From: Lentisphaerota bacterium
GTDB lineage: Bacteria; Verrucomicrobiota; Kiritimatiellia; PWTM01
Assembly: GCA_016873715.1 (NCBI GenBank)
Contig: VGWF01000006.1
Span: 1-64,000 of the forward strand
DNA: 64,000 nucleotides
Reading direction: 5' to 3'
Under the pieces are notes generated by a model. It was not told where the DNA came from. It searched no databases and was given only the letters and a program-made list of their open reading frames with translations. Positions within the stretch are counted from its first letter, which is position 1. Each line of letters begins with the position of its first letter. The translations under genes were made by a program, and so were the position numbers. Below are positions 16,916-27,190 of this stretch, piece after piece.

Positions 16916-19900
16916 ATGAGAACGCTGGGACTTCTGCTGGCCTCCGCATGCGCGGCAGCGGCCGCGGACGGCACGCTCGACCTTTCGGGCGAATGGCGAT
17001 TCGCCCTCGACCGCAACGACGCGGGCCTCGCGGAGTCGTGGCACGCGCGGCCGCTCGAGGGAAAGGTCCGCCTGCCCGGCTCCCTGGCCGTGCAGCGCCT
17101 CGGCGACCCGGTGACGGTCGACACGAAGTGGATCGGCGGCATCGTCGACAAGTCCTGGTTCACCGACGCGGAGTACGAGCCCTACCGCAAGCCCGGCAAG
17201 GTCAAGGTCCCGTTCTGGCTCCAGCCCGAGACGTACTATGCCGGCGCGGCGTGGTACCAGCGCGACCTCGAGATCCCGGCGGACTGGAAGGGGCGACGCA
17301 CCGTGCTGTCGCTCGAGCGTCCGCACTGGGAGACGCGCGTCTGGATCGACGGCCGCTGCGTCGGCACGAACAACGCCCTCGCCACGCCGCACGACCACGA
17401 CCTCGGCCTGCTGGCGCCGGGAAAGCACACGCTGACGATCCGCGTCGACAACCGCATGGTCATCGACGTCGGCGAGAACTCGCACAGCGTCAGCGACCAC
17501 ACGCAGGGCAACTGGAACGGCATCGTCGGCCGGATCGAACTGCGCTCGACGCCGCCGGTGTGGATCGAGGACGTGCAGGTGGTCCCGGACGCCGCGCGGA
17601 AGACCGCCCGGGTGCAGATCGTGGCGAAGACCGGCACTCCCGGGGCGGTGTCGGGTGCCGAGTGCCGGGTGTCGGTCCGGAAACGGGATGGGGCCGGCAC
17701 AACGCACCGGATGGCCATCGAGATGAAGTGGGCGGAGGGCGTCGGTACCGCCACGGGCGATCTGCCCCTCGGTCCCGGCGCCGCTCTCTGGGATGAGTTC
17801 GCCCCGAACCTGTACGATCTTGAAGTGACTCTCGTTCCGGGTGACGGCTCGTCCGGACACCCGACACCCGACACTCGACACCTCGTCTTCGGCGTCCGCG
17901 ACTTCGCCGCCGACGGCACGCGGTTCGCGATCAACGGCCGGCCGGTCTTCCTCCGCGGCACGCTGGACTGCTGCATCTTCCCGAAGACCGGGCACCCGCC
18001 GACGGACGTGGCGGAATGGAAGCGGATCATCGGCGTCGCGAAGGCGCACGGACTGAACCTGATCCGGTTCCACTCGTGGTGCCCGCCCGAGGCGGCATTC
18101 GTCGCGGCGGACGAACTGGGCTTCTACCTGCACGTCGAGGCGTCGTCGTGGGCGAACATGTCCACGACGCTCGGCGACGGGAAGCCGGTCGATGCGTGGC
18201 TCATCGAGGAGACGGAGCGGATCCTGAAGGCCTACGGCAACCATCCGTCGTTCGTGCTCATGGCCTACGGCAACGAACCGGGCGGGAAGAACCACAAGGC
18301 GTGGCTTGCGGCCTACGTGGAACGCTTCAAGGCCCGGGATCCGCGCCGGCTGTGGACCAGCGGCGCCGGCTGGCCGGAACTGCCGGAGAACCAGTGGCAC
18401 TGCGTGCCGCAGCCGCGGATCCAGTCGTGGGGCGGCGGGCTGAAGTCGCGCATCAACGCGCGGCCGCCGGAGACGACGACCGACTACGGCGACTTCATCA
18501 CGGCGCGGGGCGTGCCGGTGGTCAGCCACGAGATCGGGCAGTGGTGCGTCTACCCGAACTTCGACGAGATCGCCAAGTACACCGGGCCCCTGAAGCCCCG
18601 GAACTTCGAGATCTTCCGCGACACGCTCGTTGCAAACCACATGGGCGACCAGGCCCGCGCCTTCCTGATGGCCTCGGGGAAGCTCCAGGCGCTCTGCTAC
18701 AAGGAGGAGATCGAGAGCGCGCTGCGCACGCCGGGCATGGGCGGCTTCGAACTGCTCGACCTCCACGACTTCCCCGGGCAGGGCACCGCGCTCGTCGGCG
18801 TGCTCGACCCGTTCTGGGAATCCAAAGGCTACATCACGGCCGCGGAATACGCGCGGTTCTGCGGCCCCGTCGTTCCGCTGGCCCGAATGGCGAAGCGCGT
18901 GTGGACGTCCGGCGAGACGTTCCGCGCGGGCCTCGATGTGGCGCAGTTCGGCCCGGGTCCGATCACGAACGGCGCCGTCGTCTGGAGCCTGCGTGATGCG
19001 GCCGGCGCGGAGGTCGCTCGCGGCCATTCGACTTCGCGCGTGCTGCCGGTCGGTCTCCTCCGGGATGCCGGCACGGCGGAGATCGACCTGAAACCCCTTC
19101 CCGCCCCGGCCCGTTACCGGCTGGTCGTCTCGGTCGGCGAGGTCCACGGGATGGGCGCGCAGGGCATCGCGGAAAACGACTGGGACCTCTGGGTCTATCC
19201 GCCGGCCGCGCCGGCGGACCCTCCGGCCGGCGTGCACGTCGCGCGCGACCTCGACGACGCGGCCCTGGCGAAGCTCCGCGCGGGCGGAACGGTTCTGCTG
19301 TGCCTCGACGGGAAGCGCGTGAAGGGCGGCGTCGCGATCGGCTTCTCGAGCATCTTCTGGAACACCGCGTGGACGCGGAACCAGCCGCCGCACACGCTGG
19401 GCATCCTGTGCGACCCGAAGCACCCGGCCTTCGCCTCGTTCCCGACCGAATCCCACAGCAACTGGCAGTGGTGGGAGCTGATCCACAACTCGGGCGCGAT
19501 GGTGCTCGACGGCCTGCCGCCGGGCCTGCGGCCGCTCGTGCAGCCGATCGACACGTGGTTCAGGAACCGGCGCCTCGGCCTCCTCTTCGAGGCGAAGTGC
19601 GCGGGCGGCCGGCTGGCGGTCTGCAGCATGGACCTCGACGGCGACCTCGCGAGCCGTCCGGCCGCGCGGCAGTTCCGGTCGAGCCTTCTCGCCTATCTCG
19701 GCGGTTCCGCCTTCGTGCCGGCCGCCGAGGTGACGCCGGAGCAGGTCCGCGCCCTCGCGCGCCCGCCGCGCGCCCTCGACCGCCTCGAGGCCTGGACGAA
19801 GGCCGACAGCGACCAGTCCGGCTACGAGGCGCGCCTGGCGATCGACGGCAACCCCGACACGATGTGGCACACCGCCTGGGAGCCGGCGCCGGCCCCGCTC

Positions 19901-20197
19901 CCCCACGCGCTGACGCTCTGGCTCCGCGACGCGACCCCGGTCCGCGGGCTCACGATCCTCCCGCGCCAGGACGGCAACCGCAACGGCTTGATCCGCGACT
20001 ACGAGATCCTCGCGAGCGCCGACGGAAAGGACTGGGGCGCACCCGTCGCAACGGGCGCGTTCGACCGGACGGCCGCGGCGAAGACGGTGACGTTCGACCG
20101 TCCGGTGACGGCGCGCGCGATCCGCCTGGTGGCGAAGAAGGGCTTCGACAGCCAGCCCTTCGCCGCGGTCGCCGAACTCGACATCGTGACGGAGTAG
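16916..20197 (+). CDS. Glycoside hydrolase family 2-like protein with C-terminal F5/8-type (discoidin-like) domain
   Basis: MRTLGLLLASACAAAAADG signal; sandwich domain AAWYQRDLEIPADW; RGTLDCCIFP; MAYGNEPGG; C-terminal SGYEARLAIDGNPDTMWHTAWE. Confidence 0.88.
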   Translation: MRTLGLLLASACAAAAADGTLDLSGEWRFALDRNDAGLAESWHARPLEGKVRLPGSLAVQRLGDPVTVDTKWIGGIVDKSWFTDAEYEPYRKPGKVKVPFWLQPETYYAGAAWYQRDLEIPADWKGRRTVLSLERPHWETRVWIDGRCVGTNNALATPHDHDLGLLAPGKHTLTIRVDNRMVIDVGENSHSVSDHTQGNWNGIVGRIELRSTPPVWIEDVQVVPDAARKTARVQIVAKTGTPGAVSGAECRVSVRKRDGAGTTHRMAIEMKWAEGVGTATGDLPLGPGAALWDEFAPNLYDLEVTLVPGDGSSGHPTPDTRHLVFGVRDFAADGTRFAINGRPVFLRGTLDCCIFPKTGHPPTDVAEWKRIIGVAKAHGLNLIRFHSWCPPEAAFVAADELGFYLHVEASSWANMSTTLGDGKPVDAWLIEETERILKAYGNHPSFVLMAYGNEPGGKNHKAWLAAYVERFKARDPRRLWTSGAGWPELPENQWHCVPQPRIQSWGGGLKSRINARPPETTTDYGDFITARGVPVVSHEIGQWCVYPNFDEIAKYTGPLKPRNFEIFRDTLVANHMGDQARAFLMASGKLQALCYKEEIESALRTPGMGGFELLDLHDFPGQGTALVGVLDPFWESKGYITAAEYARFCGPVVPLARMAKRVWTSGETFRAGLDVAQFGPGPITNGAVVWSLRDAAGAEVARGHSTSRVLPVGLLRDAGTAEIDLKPLPAPARYRLVVSVGEVHGMGAQGIAENDWDLWVYPPAAPADPPAGVHVARDLDDAALAKLRAGGTVLLCLDGKRVKGGVAIGFSSIFWNTAWTRNQPPHTLGILCDPKHPAFASFPTESHSNWQWWELIHNSGAMVLDGLPPGLRPLVQPIDTWFRNRRLGLLFEAKCAGGRLAVCSMDLDGDLASRPAARQFRSSLLAYLGGSAFVPAAEVTPEQVRALARPPRALDRLEAWTKADSDQSGYEARLAIDGNPDTMWHTAWEPAPAPLPHALTLWLRDATPVRGLTILPRQDGNRNGLIRDYEILASADGKDWGAPVATGAFDRTAAAKTVTFDRPVTARAIRLVAKKGFDSQPFAAVAELDIVTE
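17647..17674. repeat. Heptamer array (4 units) inside GH2 CDS
   Basis: GGTGTCG GGTGCCG AGTGCCG GGTGTCG. Confidence 0.85.
17856..17883. repeat. Inverted heptamer array (4 units) inside GH2 CDS
   Basis: GACACCC GACACCC GACACTC GACACCT, opposite orientation to 17647-17674. Confidence 0.85.
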
Positions 20198-20230
20198 CCG
20201 GCGGCGGAAGACGAAAGGGGATCGGGCAAG

Positions 20231-21076
20231 ATGAGAGACCCGTGGACATGGCTGGGCGCGGTGGTGGCCGGCTGGCTCGCCGCGGGGCCGGCGGAGGCCT
20301 TCAAGGTCTACGTCTTCTGCGACATGGAGGGCTGCACCGGGGTCACCGGGAGCGAGCAGATCATGGGGTCGCGCGCCGACGAAGGGAAGCGGGCGATGGA
20401 GGGCGACATCAACACGTGCGTCACGGGGTGCTTCGCCGCGGGCGCGACGGAGGTCGTCGTGCGCGACGGCCACGGCGGGGGCACGAACGTTGACCCGGCC
20501 CGGATCGATCCGCGCGCGCGGCTGATCCAGGGGCCGACGCCCGGCGTGCGCAACAAGGACCTCGACGGCGCGGAAGCGGTGATTCTTCTCGGCTACCACG
20601 CGATGTCGCTGACGCCCGGCGGCGTGCTGGCGCACAGTTACTCGTCGGCCTCCATCCAACGCATGCGGCTCAACGGGCGCGAGGTGGGCGAGATCGGCAT
20701 CGACGCGGCGATCGCGGGCGAGCACGGCATCCCGGTCGTGATGGTCTCGGGGGACGACAAGACCTGCGCGGAGGCGAAGGCCTGGATCCCGGGGGTCGTG
20801 GCGTGCCAGACCAAGACGGGCACCGGATGGCAGAGCGCGGACGTGCTTCCCGAGGCGGAGTCGAGGGCGCGAATCGCGCGGAGGACGGAGGACGCTGTCC
20901 GGCGGCGGAAGGAGATCCGGCCGGTGGTCCCGTCGGGGCCGCAGACGGTGGAATGGGAGTACCTGCCCAAGGGTTCGCTGCGGACCCACCACGTGGAGTT
21001 CGTCCCCGTCGCCGACCCGCGGCGCGTCGAGAAGACCGGCCCGTCCGTCGAGCGCCTGCTGCTCGACAAGCCGTGA
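20231..21076 (+). CDS. M55 family (DppA-like D-aminopeptidase) secreted peptidase
   Basis: FKVYVFCDMEGCTGVTG; VVRDGHGGGTNVDP; ILLGYHAMS. Confidence 0.9.
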   Translation: MRDPWTWLGAVVAGWLAAGPAEAFKVYVFCDMEGCTGVTGSEQIMGSRADEGKRAMEGDINTCVTGCFAAGATEVVVRDGHGGGTNVDPARIDPRARLIQGPTPGVRNKDLDGAEAVILLGYHAMSLTPGGVLAHSYSSASIQRMRLNGREVGEIGIDAAIAGEHGIPVVMVSGDDKTCAEAKAWIPGVVACQTKTGTGWQSADVLPEAESRARIARRTEDAVRRRKEIRPVVPSGPQTVEWEYLPKGSLRTHHVEFVPVADPRRVEKTGPSVERLLLDKP

Positions 21077-21090
21077 GGAGAAGAGGAACC

Positions 21091-22392
21091 GTGAACACCC
21101 CATCCCTCACGCGCCGTTCGTTCCTCGCCCGTGCCGCGGCCGCCGCGGCGCCCGCGATCGTCCCGGCATCCGCGCTCGGCCTCGGCGGCGCGACGGCGCC
21201 GTCGGACCGGATCGCGATGGGCTTCATCGGGCTCGGCGGCCAGGGCACGGGGCACCTGCTGGGCGGCGCGTGGACCTACGTCCCCGGCGGCTATGTCGCG
21301 CGCGGCGACGTGCAGGTGGTCGCGGTCTGCGACGTCCGCCGCGAACGCCGCGAGGCCGCGCGGCGCCGCTGCAACGAAGTCTACGCGGAGCGGACCGGCC
21401 GGCCGGGCTACGACGGGGTCGCGGCGGTGAACGATTTTCGCGAGGTGCTGGCGCGGCGCGACATCGACGCCGTCCTGATCGCCGTCCCCTACCACTGGGC
21501 CGCACCGATGGCGACGATGGCCATGCGGGCCGGCAAGGACGTCTACTGCGAGAAGCCCGTCGCGATCACCGTTCACGAGGGACGCGCGCTGGTCGCCGCG
21601 GCCCGCCGGTTCGGCCGCGTCTACCAGGCCGGCATGCAGCAGCGCTCGGAGTACGGCGGCAAGTTCCGCCTCGCGTGCGAACTGGTCCGCGGCGGACGGA
21701 TCGGCCGGCTGACCGAGGTCTTCGCGTACCGCCCGCCGGGGGCGTTCGCCCCCGCGGCGTGGACTTCGGAGGCCTCGAAGCCCGTGCCGGACGGCTTCGA
21801 CTGGGATCTCTGGCTCGGCCCCCTGCCCTGGCGTCCCTACGGGGGCGAGGCGGGCCACACGCTTTCCGGGCTCTTCGTCGGTGACGTGAACTGGAGCCCG
21901 CACCACTACGACATCGTGCAGTGGACGGTGAATCCCGATCCGGCCGCGCCGGTCGATATCCGGTACGACGACGGCCGCATCCACTACCGCCACTCGAACG
22001 GCGTGGTCGTCCATTCGACGGCGTATCCCGGCGAGCCGGTCGGCCCCGACGGCGGCGCCTGCTTCGTCGGCACCGGGGGGCGCATCGCGGTTGACCGCCA
22101 GCGGATCGTCGCGCACCCGGCCTCGCTCCTCCGCGACGCACCGGCGCCGGCCACGCGCCTCGCGGCGATCGACAGTCACTCCGGGAACTTCCTCGAGTGC
22201 GTCCGGACGCGACGCCCGACCATCGGCAACCCGGAGACGGCCACGCGCACGATGGATGCGATCCTCACCGGCGGCATCGCGCTCGCGTTGCGGCGCTCGC
22301 TGCGGTGGGATCCGGCCCGCGGGGAGTTCCCCGGCGACGCCGAGGCCAACCGGCTGCTCGCCTACAGTCCCCGCCCGCCCTGGGGCGCATGA
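21091..22392 (+). CDS. Tat-signal Gfo/Idh/MocA family oxidoreductase
   Basis: GTG start; LTRRSFLARAAAAAAPAIVPASALG; DVYCEKPVAITVHEGRALV. Confidence 0.92.
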   Translation: MNTPSLTRRSFLARAAAAAAPAIVPASALGLGGATAPSDRIAMGFIGLGGQGTGHLLGGAWTYVPGGYVARGDVQVVAVCDVRRERREAARRRCNEVYAERTGRPGYDGVAAVNDFREVLARRDIDAVLIAVPYHWAAPMATMAMRAGKDVYCEKPVAITVHEGRALVAAARRFGRVYQAGMQQRSEYGGKFRLACELVRGGRIGRLTEVFAYRPPGAFAPAAWTSEASKPVPDGFDWDLWLGPLPWRPYGGEAGHTLSGLFVGDVNWSPHHYDIVQWTVNPDPAAPVDIRYDDGRIHYRHSNGVVVHSTAYPGEPVGPDGGACFVGTGGRIAVDRQRIVAHPASLLRDAPAPATRLAAIDSHSGNFLECVRTRRPTIGNPETATRTMDAILTGGIALALRRSLRWDPARGEFPGDAEANRLLAYSPRPPWGA

Positions 22393-22531
22393 ACGACCCC
22401 GCCCTTGCCTCCGCCCGCGCGTTCCGGTAGCCTGACCCGCGGTGCAAGGACGTCGCTTCGGTCCGCCTGGTCGGGCGCGTGCCCGTGGCCGTCGATCGCG
22501 GCTCCCTGCCGGCAAGACAACGGAAGGCGCC

Positions 22532-24040
22532 ATGAAGAACACCATCAGCCGACGTTCGTTCCTCACCTCCACCCTCGCCACCGCGGGCGCGCTGACGGTT
22601 CCGCGATGGGTTCACGCCGATCCCGTGGGCGCCAACGGCGACATCCGCGTGGGCGTCATCGGCATCCGCGGCCGCGGCGGATCGCACATCTCCGGATTCC
22701 GCGGCCTGCCCGGCGTGCGGGTCGTGTCGCTCTGCGACGTCGACTCCGAGGTCCTGGCGAAGGGCGTCAAGGAGTTCGAGAAGCGCGGCCAGAAGGTCTC
22801 CGCCTACAGCGACGTCAGGAAGATGCTTGAAGACAAGGAAATCGACGTCGTCAGCACCGCGTCGCCGAACCACTGGCACTCCCTGATGATCGTGTGGGCG
22901 TGCCAGGCCGGCAAGGACATGTACGTCGAGAAGCCCGTCTCGCACAACGTGTGGGAGGGCCGCCAGGCGGTCAAGGCCGCGGAGAAGTACGGGCGCATCG
23001 TCCAGGCCGGCATGCAGTGCCGCTCGAGCGTCGGCATCCGCCAGGGCATCGAGTTCCTTCACGCGGGCAAGCTCGGCAAGATCCTCGTCTCGCGCGGCCT
23101 CTGCTACAAGCGGCGCGACAGCATCGGCAAGGCGGTCGGCGAGCAGCCGATCCCGGCGGCGATCGACTACGACCTCTGGTGCGGCCCCGCGCCGAAGGAA
23201 CCGCTGCGCCGGCTGCGCCTGCACTACGACTGGCACTGGGTGTGGCCGACCGGCAACGGCGACATCGGCAACCAGGGCATCCACCAGATGGACATCTGCC
23301 GCTGGGCGCTGGGCGTGGACACGCTTTCGCCGGGCGTCATGAGCGTCGGCGGCCGCTTCGGCTACGACGACGACGGCGAGACGCCGAACACGCAGATCGC
23401 CTACCACGACTACCCGGGCGCGCCGCTGATCTTCGAGGTGCGGGGGCTGCCGGAGAAGAACGAGTCGAAGTCGATGGACAAGTTCCTCGGCGCCTCGGTC
23501 GGCTGCGTGATCCACTGCGAGAACGGGTACATGGTGATTCCGAGCTACAGCGAGGCCATCGCCTACGACTCCGCGGGCAAGGAGATCCAGCGCTTCAAGG
23601 GCGGCGGGAAGGCCAAGGCGACGGGCGCCGGCGCCGCGAGCGGCGTCGTGATGGACTTCGCCGAGGACGGCAACCACTTCGGCAACTTCATCCGCGCGGT
23701 CCGCAGCCGCAAGGCGAACGAGCTGACCGGTCACATCCTCGAGGGCCACCTCTCGAGCGCGCTGTGCCACACGCCGAACGTCTCCTACCTCGTCGGCAAG
23801 CAGTCCGAGCCGGGCGCGGTCCTCGAGCAGATCAAGGGCAGCCGCGACGGCGCCGAGACCTTCGGCCGGTTCAAGGAGCACCTCGCGGCCAACGGCATCA
23901 AGCTCGACGAGACCAAGGCGGTCCTCGGCCCCTGGCTCAAGATGAACCCCAAGACCGAGCGCTTCGAGAACAACGACGCGGCCAACGAACTGCTGACGCG
24001 GAAGTACCGCGCCCCGTTCGTCGTCCCCGAGAAGGTCTGA
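22532..24040 (+). CDS. Tat-signal Gfo/Idh/MocA family oxidoreductase
   Basis: MKNTISRRSFLTSTLATAGAL; DMYVEKPVSHNVWEGRQAV. Confidence 0.92.
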   Translation: MKNTISRRSFLTSTLATAGALTVPRWVHADPVGANGDIRVGVIGIRGRGGSHISGFRGLPGVRVVSLCDVDSEVLAKGVKEFEKRGQKVSAYSDVRKMLEDKEIDVVSTASPNHWHSLMIVWACQAGKDMYVEKPVSHNVWEGRQAVKAAEKYGRIVQAGMQCRSSVGIRQGIEFLHAGKLGKILVSRGLCYKRRDSIGKAVGEQPIPAAIDYDLWCGPAPKEPLRRLRLHYDWHWVWPTGNGDIGNQGIHQMDICRWALGVDTLSPGVMSVGGRFGYDDDGETPNTQIAYHDYPGAPLIFEVRGLPEKNESKSMDKFLGASVGCVIHCENGYMVIPSYSEAIAYDSAGKEIQRFKGGGKAKATGAGAASGVVMDFAEDGNHFGNFIRAVRSRKANELTGHILEGHLSSALCHTPNVSYLVGKQSEPGAVLEQIKGSRDGAETFGRFKEHLAANGIKLDETKAVLGPWLKMNPKTERFENNDAANELLTRKYRAPFVVPEKV

Positions 24041-25755
24041 TGAACCGGCGGCGGTTCCTTGCGGGCGCCGGGGCGCTGCCCCTGGCGTGGACGGGCTTCG
24101 CCCCGGCGCACGCGGGGGCCGTCGTCGGCGACGACGAGCGGCGGAGGATCGAGGCGGCGCTTCCGGCGGAGGCACCCGCCCGCCCCTCCAAACCCCGCCG
24201 GCTGCTGATCTTCGATCTCAACGTCAACTACGGCGGCCACCGGTCCGCGGCGCATGCCAGCCTTGCGTGCGAACTGATGGGCCGGAAGACCGGCGCGTTC
24301 GAGACCGTCGTCAGCAGCGACCCGGCCGTGTTCGCGCCGGAGAGCCTGAAGGGCTTCGACGCCGTCTTCTTCAACAACAACGTCGGGAATCTCTTCGAGG
24401 ATCCGGCGCTGCGGCGGAGCCTCGTCGAGTTCGTCCTCGGCGGCGGCGGCCTGATGGGCGTCCACGGCACCTCCGTCGCCTTCACCCGCTGGCCCGGGGC
24501 GGTCGAGGACTGGCCCGAGTTCGGCCGCATGCTCGGCGCGCGCGGCGCGGCGCACATGCCGGGCAACGGCGAGGAGCGGGCCGTCCTCAAGCTCGATGAC
24601 CCGGACCACCCGCTGAACCGTCCGTTCGGCGGAAAGGGCTTCGAGCACCGGAGCGAGTTCTTCCGCTTCGGCGACCCGTTCTCGCGAAACCGCGTCCGCG
24701 TCCTGATGAGCCTCGACAACGCGGCGTCGGAGACGCTCCAGGGCGCGCCGCTGAAGGCGTTCCGCAAGGACGGCGACTACGCCGTCGCCTGGGTGCGCCA
24801 CTACGGCCGCGGCCGCGTGTTCTACAGCTCGATCGCCCATCATCCCGACCCGTTCTGGGATCCGACGATGCTGAAGTTCTACCTCGGCGCCGCGCAGTTC
24901 GCGCTCGGCGACCTGCCCGCGCCGACGATCCCGAGCGCGCGCCTGACTCCCGCGATCCGCGCGCAGGAGGCGCTCGGCTGGCGCCTCGGCGTCGAGGCCT
25001 ACACGTTCCACAAGTTCACGCTCTTCGAGGCGGCCGAGAAGACCTCGCGGCTCGGCCTTCCGTTCATGGGCGGGCTCAGCTTCCAGAAGGTCAGCGCCGC
25101 GATGCCGAAGAACCTCGATCCGGCGCTCTCCGACGACGAGATCCGCGACGTCCGCCTCAAGCTCGACGACGAGGGCGTCCGGATGCTGACCTACTACATC
25201 GGCGACATCCCCGGCGACGAGGCCGGCTGCCGGCGCGTCTTCGAGTTCGGACGCAAGCTCGGCATCGAGACGTTCATGTCCGAGCCGAAGCCGGAGGCGC
25301 TCGACACGATCGCGCGCTGCTGCGACGAGTACGGCATCAACGTCGCGATCCACAACCACGACGCGAAGGGCTCGCCGAACTACTGGAAGCCCGAACTCGT
25401 GCTCCGGGCCTGCGAGGGCCGCACGCCGCGGCTCGGCGCCTGCGCGGACCTCGGCTACTGGATGCGGTCGGGCATCGATCCGATCGAGGGGCTGCGGACG
25501 CTCGGGAAGCGGCTGATCACGGTCCAGGTGCACGACCTCCACGAACTCACGCCGCAGGGCCACGACGTGCCGTGGGGCACCGGCGCCGGGCGCACCGCGG
25601 AGTTTCTCCGCGAGATGCACCGCCTGGGCGTGCGGCCCACGATGATCGGACTCGAATACTCGTACAACTGGCTCGAATCGCTGCCGGACATCGCGCGCTG
25701 CGTCGAGTTCGTCAACACGCTCGGCCTGCAGCTGGCGGGGGGCCGCGCGTCGTGA
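24040..25755 (+). CDS. ThuA-like domain fused to sugar isomerase-type TIM barrel
   Basis: MNRRRFLAGAGALPLAWTG Tat-like signal; ThuA-like region FNNNVGNLFEDPALRRSLVEFVLGGGGLMGVHG; C-terminal AP_endonuc_2-like TIM barrel; overlaps upstream stop. Confidence 0.82.
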   Translation: MNRRRFLAGAGALPLAWTGFAPAHAGAVVGDDERRRIEAALPAEAPARPSKPRRLLIFDLNVNYGGHRSAAHASLACELMGRKTGAFETVVSSDPAVFAPESLKGFDAVFFNNNVGNLFEDPALRRSLVEFVLGGGGLMGVHGTSVAFTRWPGAVEDWPEFGRMLGARGAAHMPGNGEERAVLKLDDPDHPLNRPFGGKGFEHRSEFFRFGDPFSRNRVRVLMSLDNAASETLQGAPLKAFRKDGDYAVAWVRHYGRGRVFYSSIAHHPDPFWDPTMLKFYLGAAQFALGDLPAPTIPSARLTPAIRAQEALGWRLGVEAYTFHKFTLFEAAEKTSRLGLPFMGGLSFQKVSAAMPKNLDPALSDDEIRDVRLKLDDEGVRMLTYYIGDIPGDEAGCRRVFEFGRKLGIETFMSEPKPEALDTIARCCDEYGINVAIHNHDAKGSPNYWKPELVLRACEGRTPRLGACADLGYWMRSGIDPIEGLRTLGKRLITVQVHDLHELTPQGHDVPWGTGAGRTAEFLREMHRLGVRPTMIGLEYSYNWLESLPDIARCVEFVNTLGLQLAGGRAS

Positions 25756-27161
25756 CCGCCCCGGCCCGCCGGCCCGGAGACGCCCTGCGGACGCTCACGC
25801 GCCGCGGGTTCCTCGGGCGGGCGGCCACCGCATCGGGCGCCGCCGCGGCGCCGTGGATCATCCCCGCCTCCGTGCTCGGCGCGGACGGCGCCGTCGCCGC
25901 GTCGGAGCGGATCGGCGTCGGCGTCATCGGCCTCGGCATGATGGGCTCCGGCCACGTCCGCGTCCTCGCCGGCATGCCGGAGGTCGAGGTCCTTGCCGTC
26001 TGCGACGTGGACCGCTCGCGGCGCGACGCGGCGAAGGCGGTCGTCGAGGAGGCCGGCGCGGCCCGCCGCGCGGCGGGCGCGTTCCGCGGCTGCGAGGCCC
26101 TGAACGACTACCGCGACCTGCTCGCCCGGCCCGGCATCGACGGCGTCGTGATCGTCACGCCGGACCACTGGCACTCGCCGATGACGATGGAGGCCGCGCG
26201 CGCGGGCAAGGACGTCTACTGCGAGAAGCCGGTCTCGCTGACCGTCGCGGAGAGCCGGGGGCTGGTCGAAACGGTCCGCCGATACGGCCGCGTGTTCCAG
26301 ACCGGCACGCAGTACCGTTCGATCCCCCGCATCCGCCGCGTCTGCGAGTTCGTCCGCTCCGGCGGCCTCGGCAGGGTGAAGGCCGCCTTCACGATCTGGG
26401 CGAAGGTCCACGTGCCGGGCGGACCGCCGGACTTCGTGACCCACGATCCCGCGCTGCCGGAGGAGCCGGTGCCGGACGGCCTCGACTGGAACCTCTGGGT
26501 CGGACCCGCAGGGTGGCGCCCCTACAACGCGGCCTACCACCGCAACCCGATACCGGGCGTCGTGCCGTGGGTCTTCTGCGACGCGTTCGGCGCCGGCGCC
26601 GTGACGGGCTACCACTCGCACGCGGCGGACGTGATCCAGTACGCGCTCGGCGTCGAGACCGGCGGCCCGGTGGAGATCGTCCACCCCTCCACCGGCGAGT
26701 TCCCGACGCTCACCTGCCGCTACGCCAACGGCTCCCTGCTCCACCACGTCGAGCACTGGGGCCTCGTGAAGAGCGTCTACAAGGCGGTCCCCGAGTCCGC
26801 GCGTCTCGCCGGCAATTTCGGCGGTCTCTTCGTCGGCGAACGCGGCTGGATCACGAGCATGACCGGCGGCGGCGACATCGAGGCCGCCCCGGCGTCGCTG
26901 TTCGACGAGCTGCGTCTCGACCGGGTGGAGTCCTACGCGAACAACCATCACGCGAACTGGCTCGGCTGCATGCGCACGCGCGCGCGGCCGAGTTCGCACG
27001 AGGAGATCGGGCACCGGTCCGCCTCGCTGGGGCACCTCGTGGGGATTTCGTACCGGCTCGGCAGGTCGTTGAAGTGGGACCCGGTCCGCGAGACGTTCAC
27101 CGGCGACGACGCGGCCAACCGGCTGCTGTCGCGCGCGGCGCGGGCCCCGTGGAGAACGTGA
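25752..27161 (+). CDS. Tat-signal Gfo/Idh/MocA family oxidoreductase
   Basis: GTG start overlapping preceding stop; LTRRGFLGRAATASGAAAAPWIIPASVLG; DVYCEKPVSLTVAESRGLV. Confidence 0.91.
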   Translation: MTAPARRPGDALRTLTRRGFLGRAATASGAAAAPWIIPASVLGADGAVAASERIGVGVIGLGMMGSGHVRVLAGMPEVEVLAVCDVDRSRRDAAKAVVEEAGAARRAAGAFRGCEALNDYRDLLARPGIDGVVIVTPDHWHSPMTMEAARAGKDVYCEKPVSLTVAESRGLVETVRRYGRVFQTGTQYRSIPRIRRVCEFVRSGGLGRVKAAFTIWAKVHVPGGPPDFVTHDPALPEEPVPDGLDWNLWVGPAGWRPYNAAYHRNPIPGVVPWVFCDAFGAGAVTGYHSHAADVIQYALGVETGGPVEIVHPSTGEFPTLTCRYANGSLLHHVEHWGLVKSVYKAVPESARLAGNFGGLFVGERGWITSMTGGGDIEAAPASLFDELRLDRVESYANNHHANWLGCMRTRARPSSHEEIGHRSASLGHLVGISYRLGRSLKWDPVRETFTGDDAANRLLSRAARAPWRT

Positions 27162-27190
27162 TCCGTCCGGAAATCCTGGGAGATCGAACC

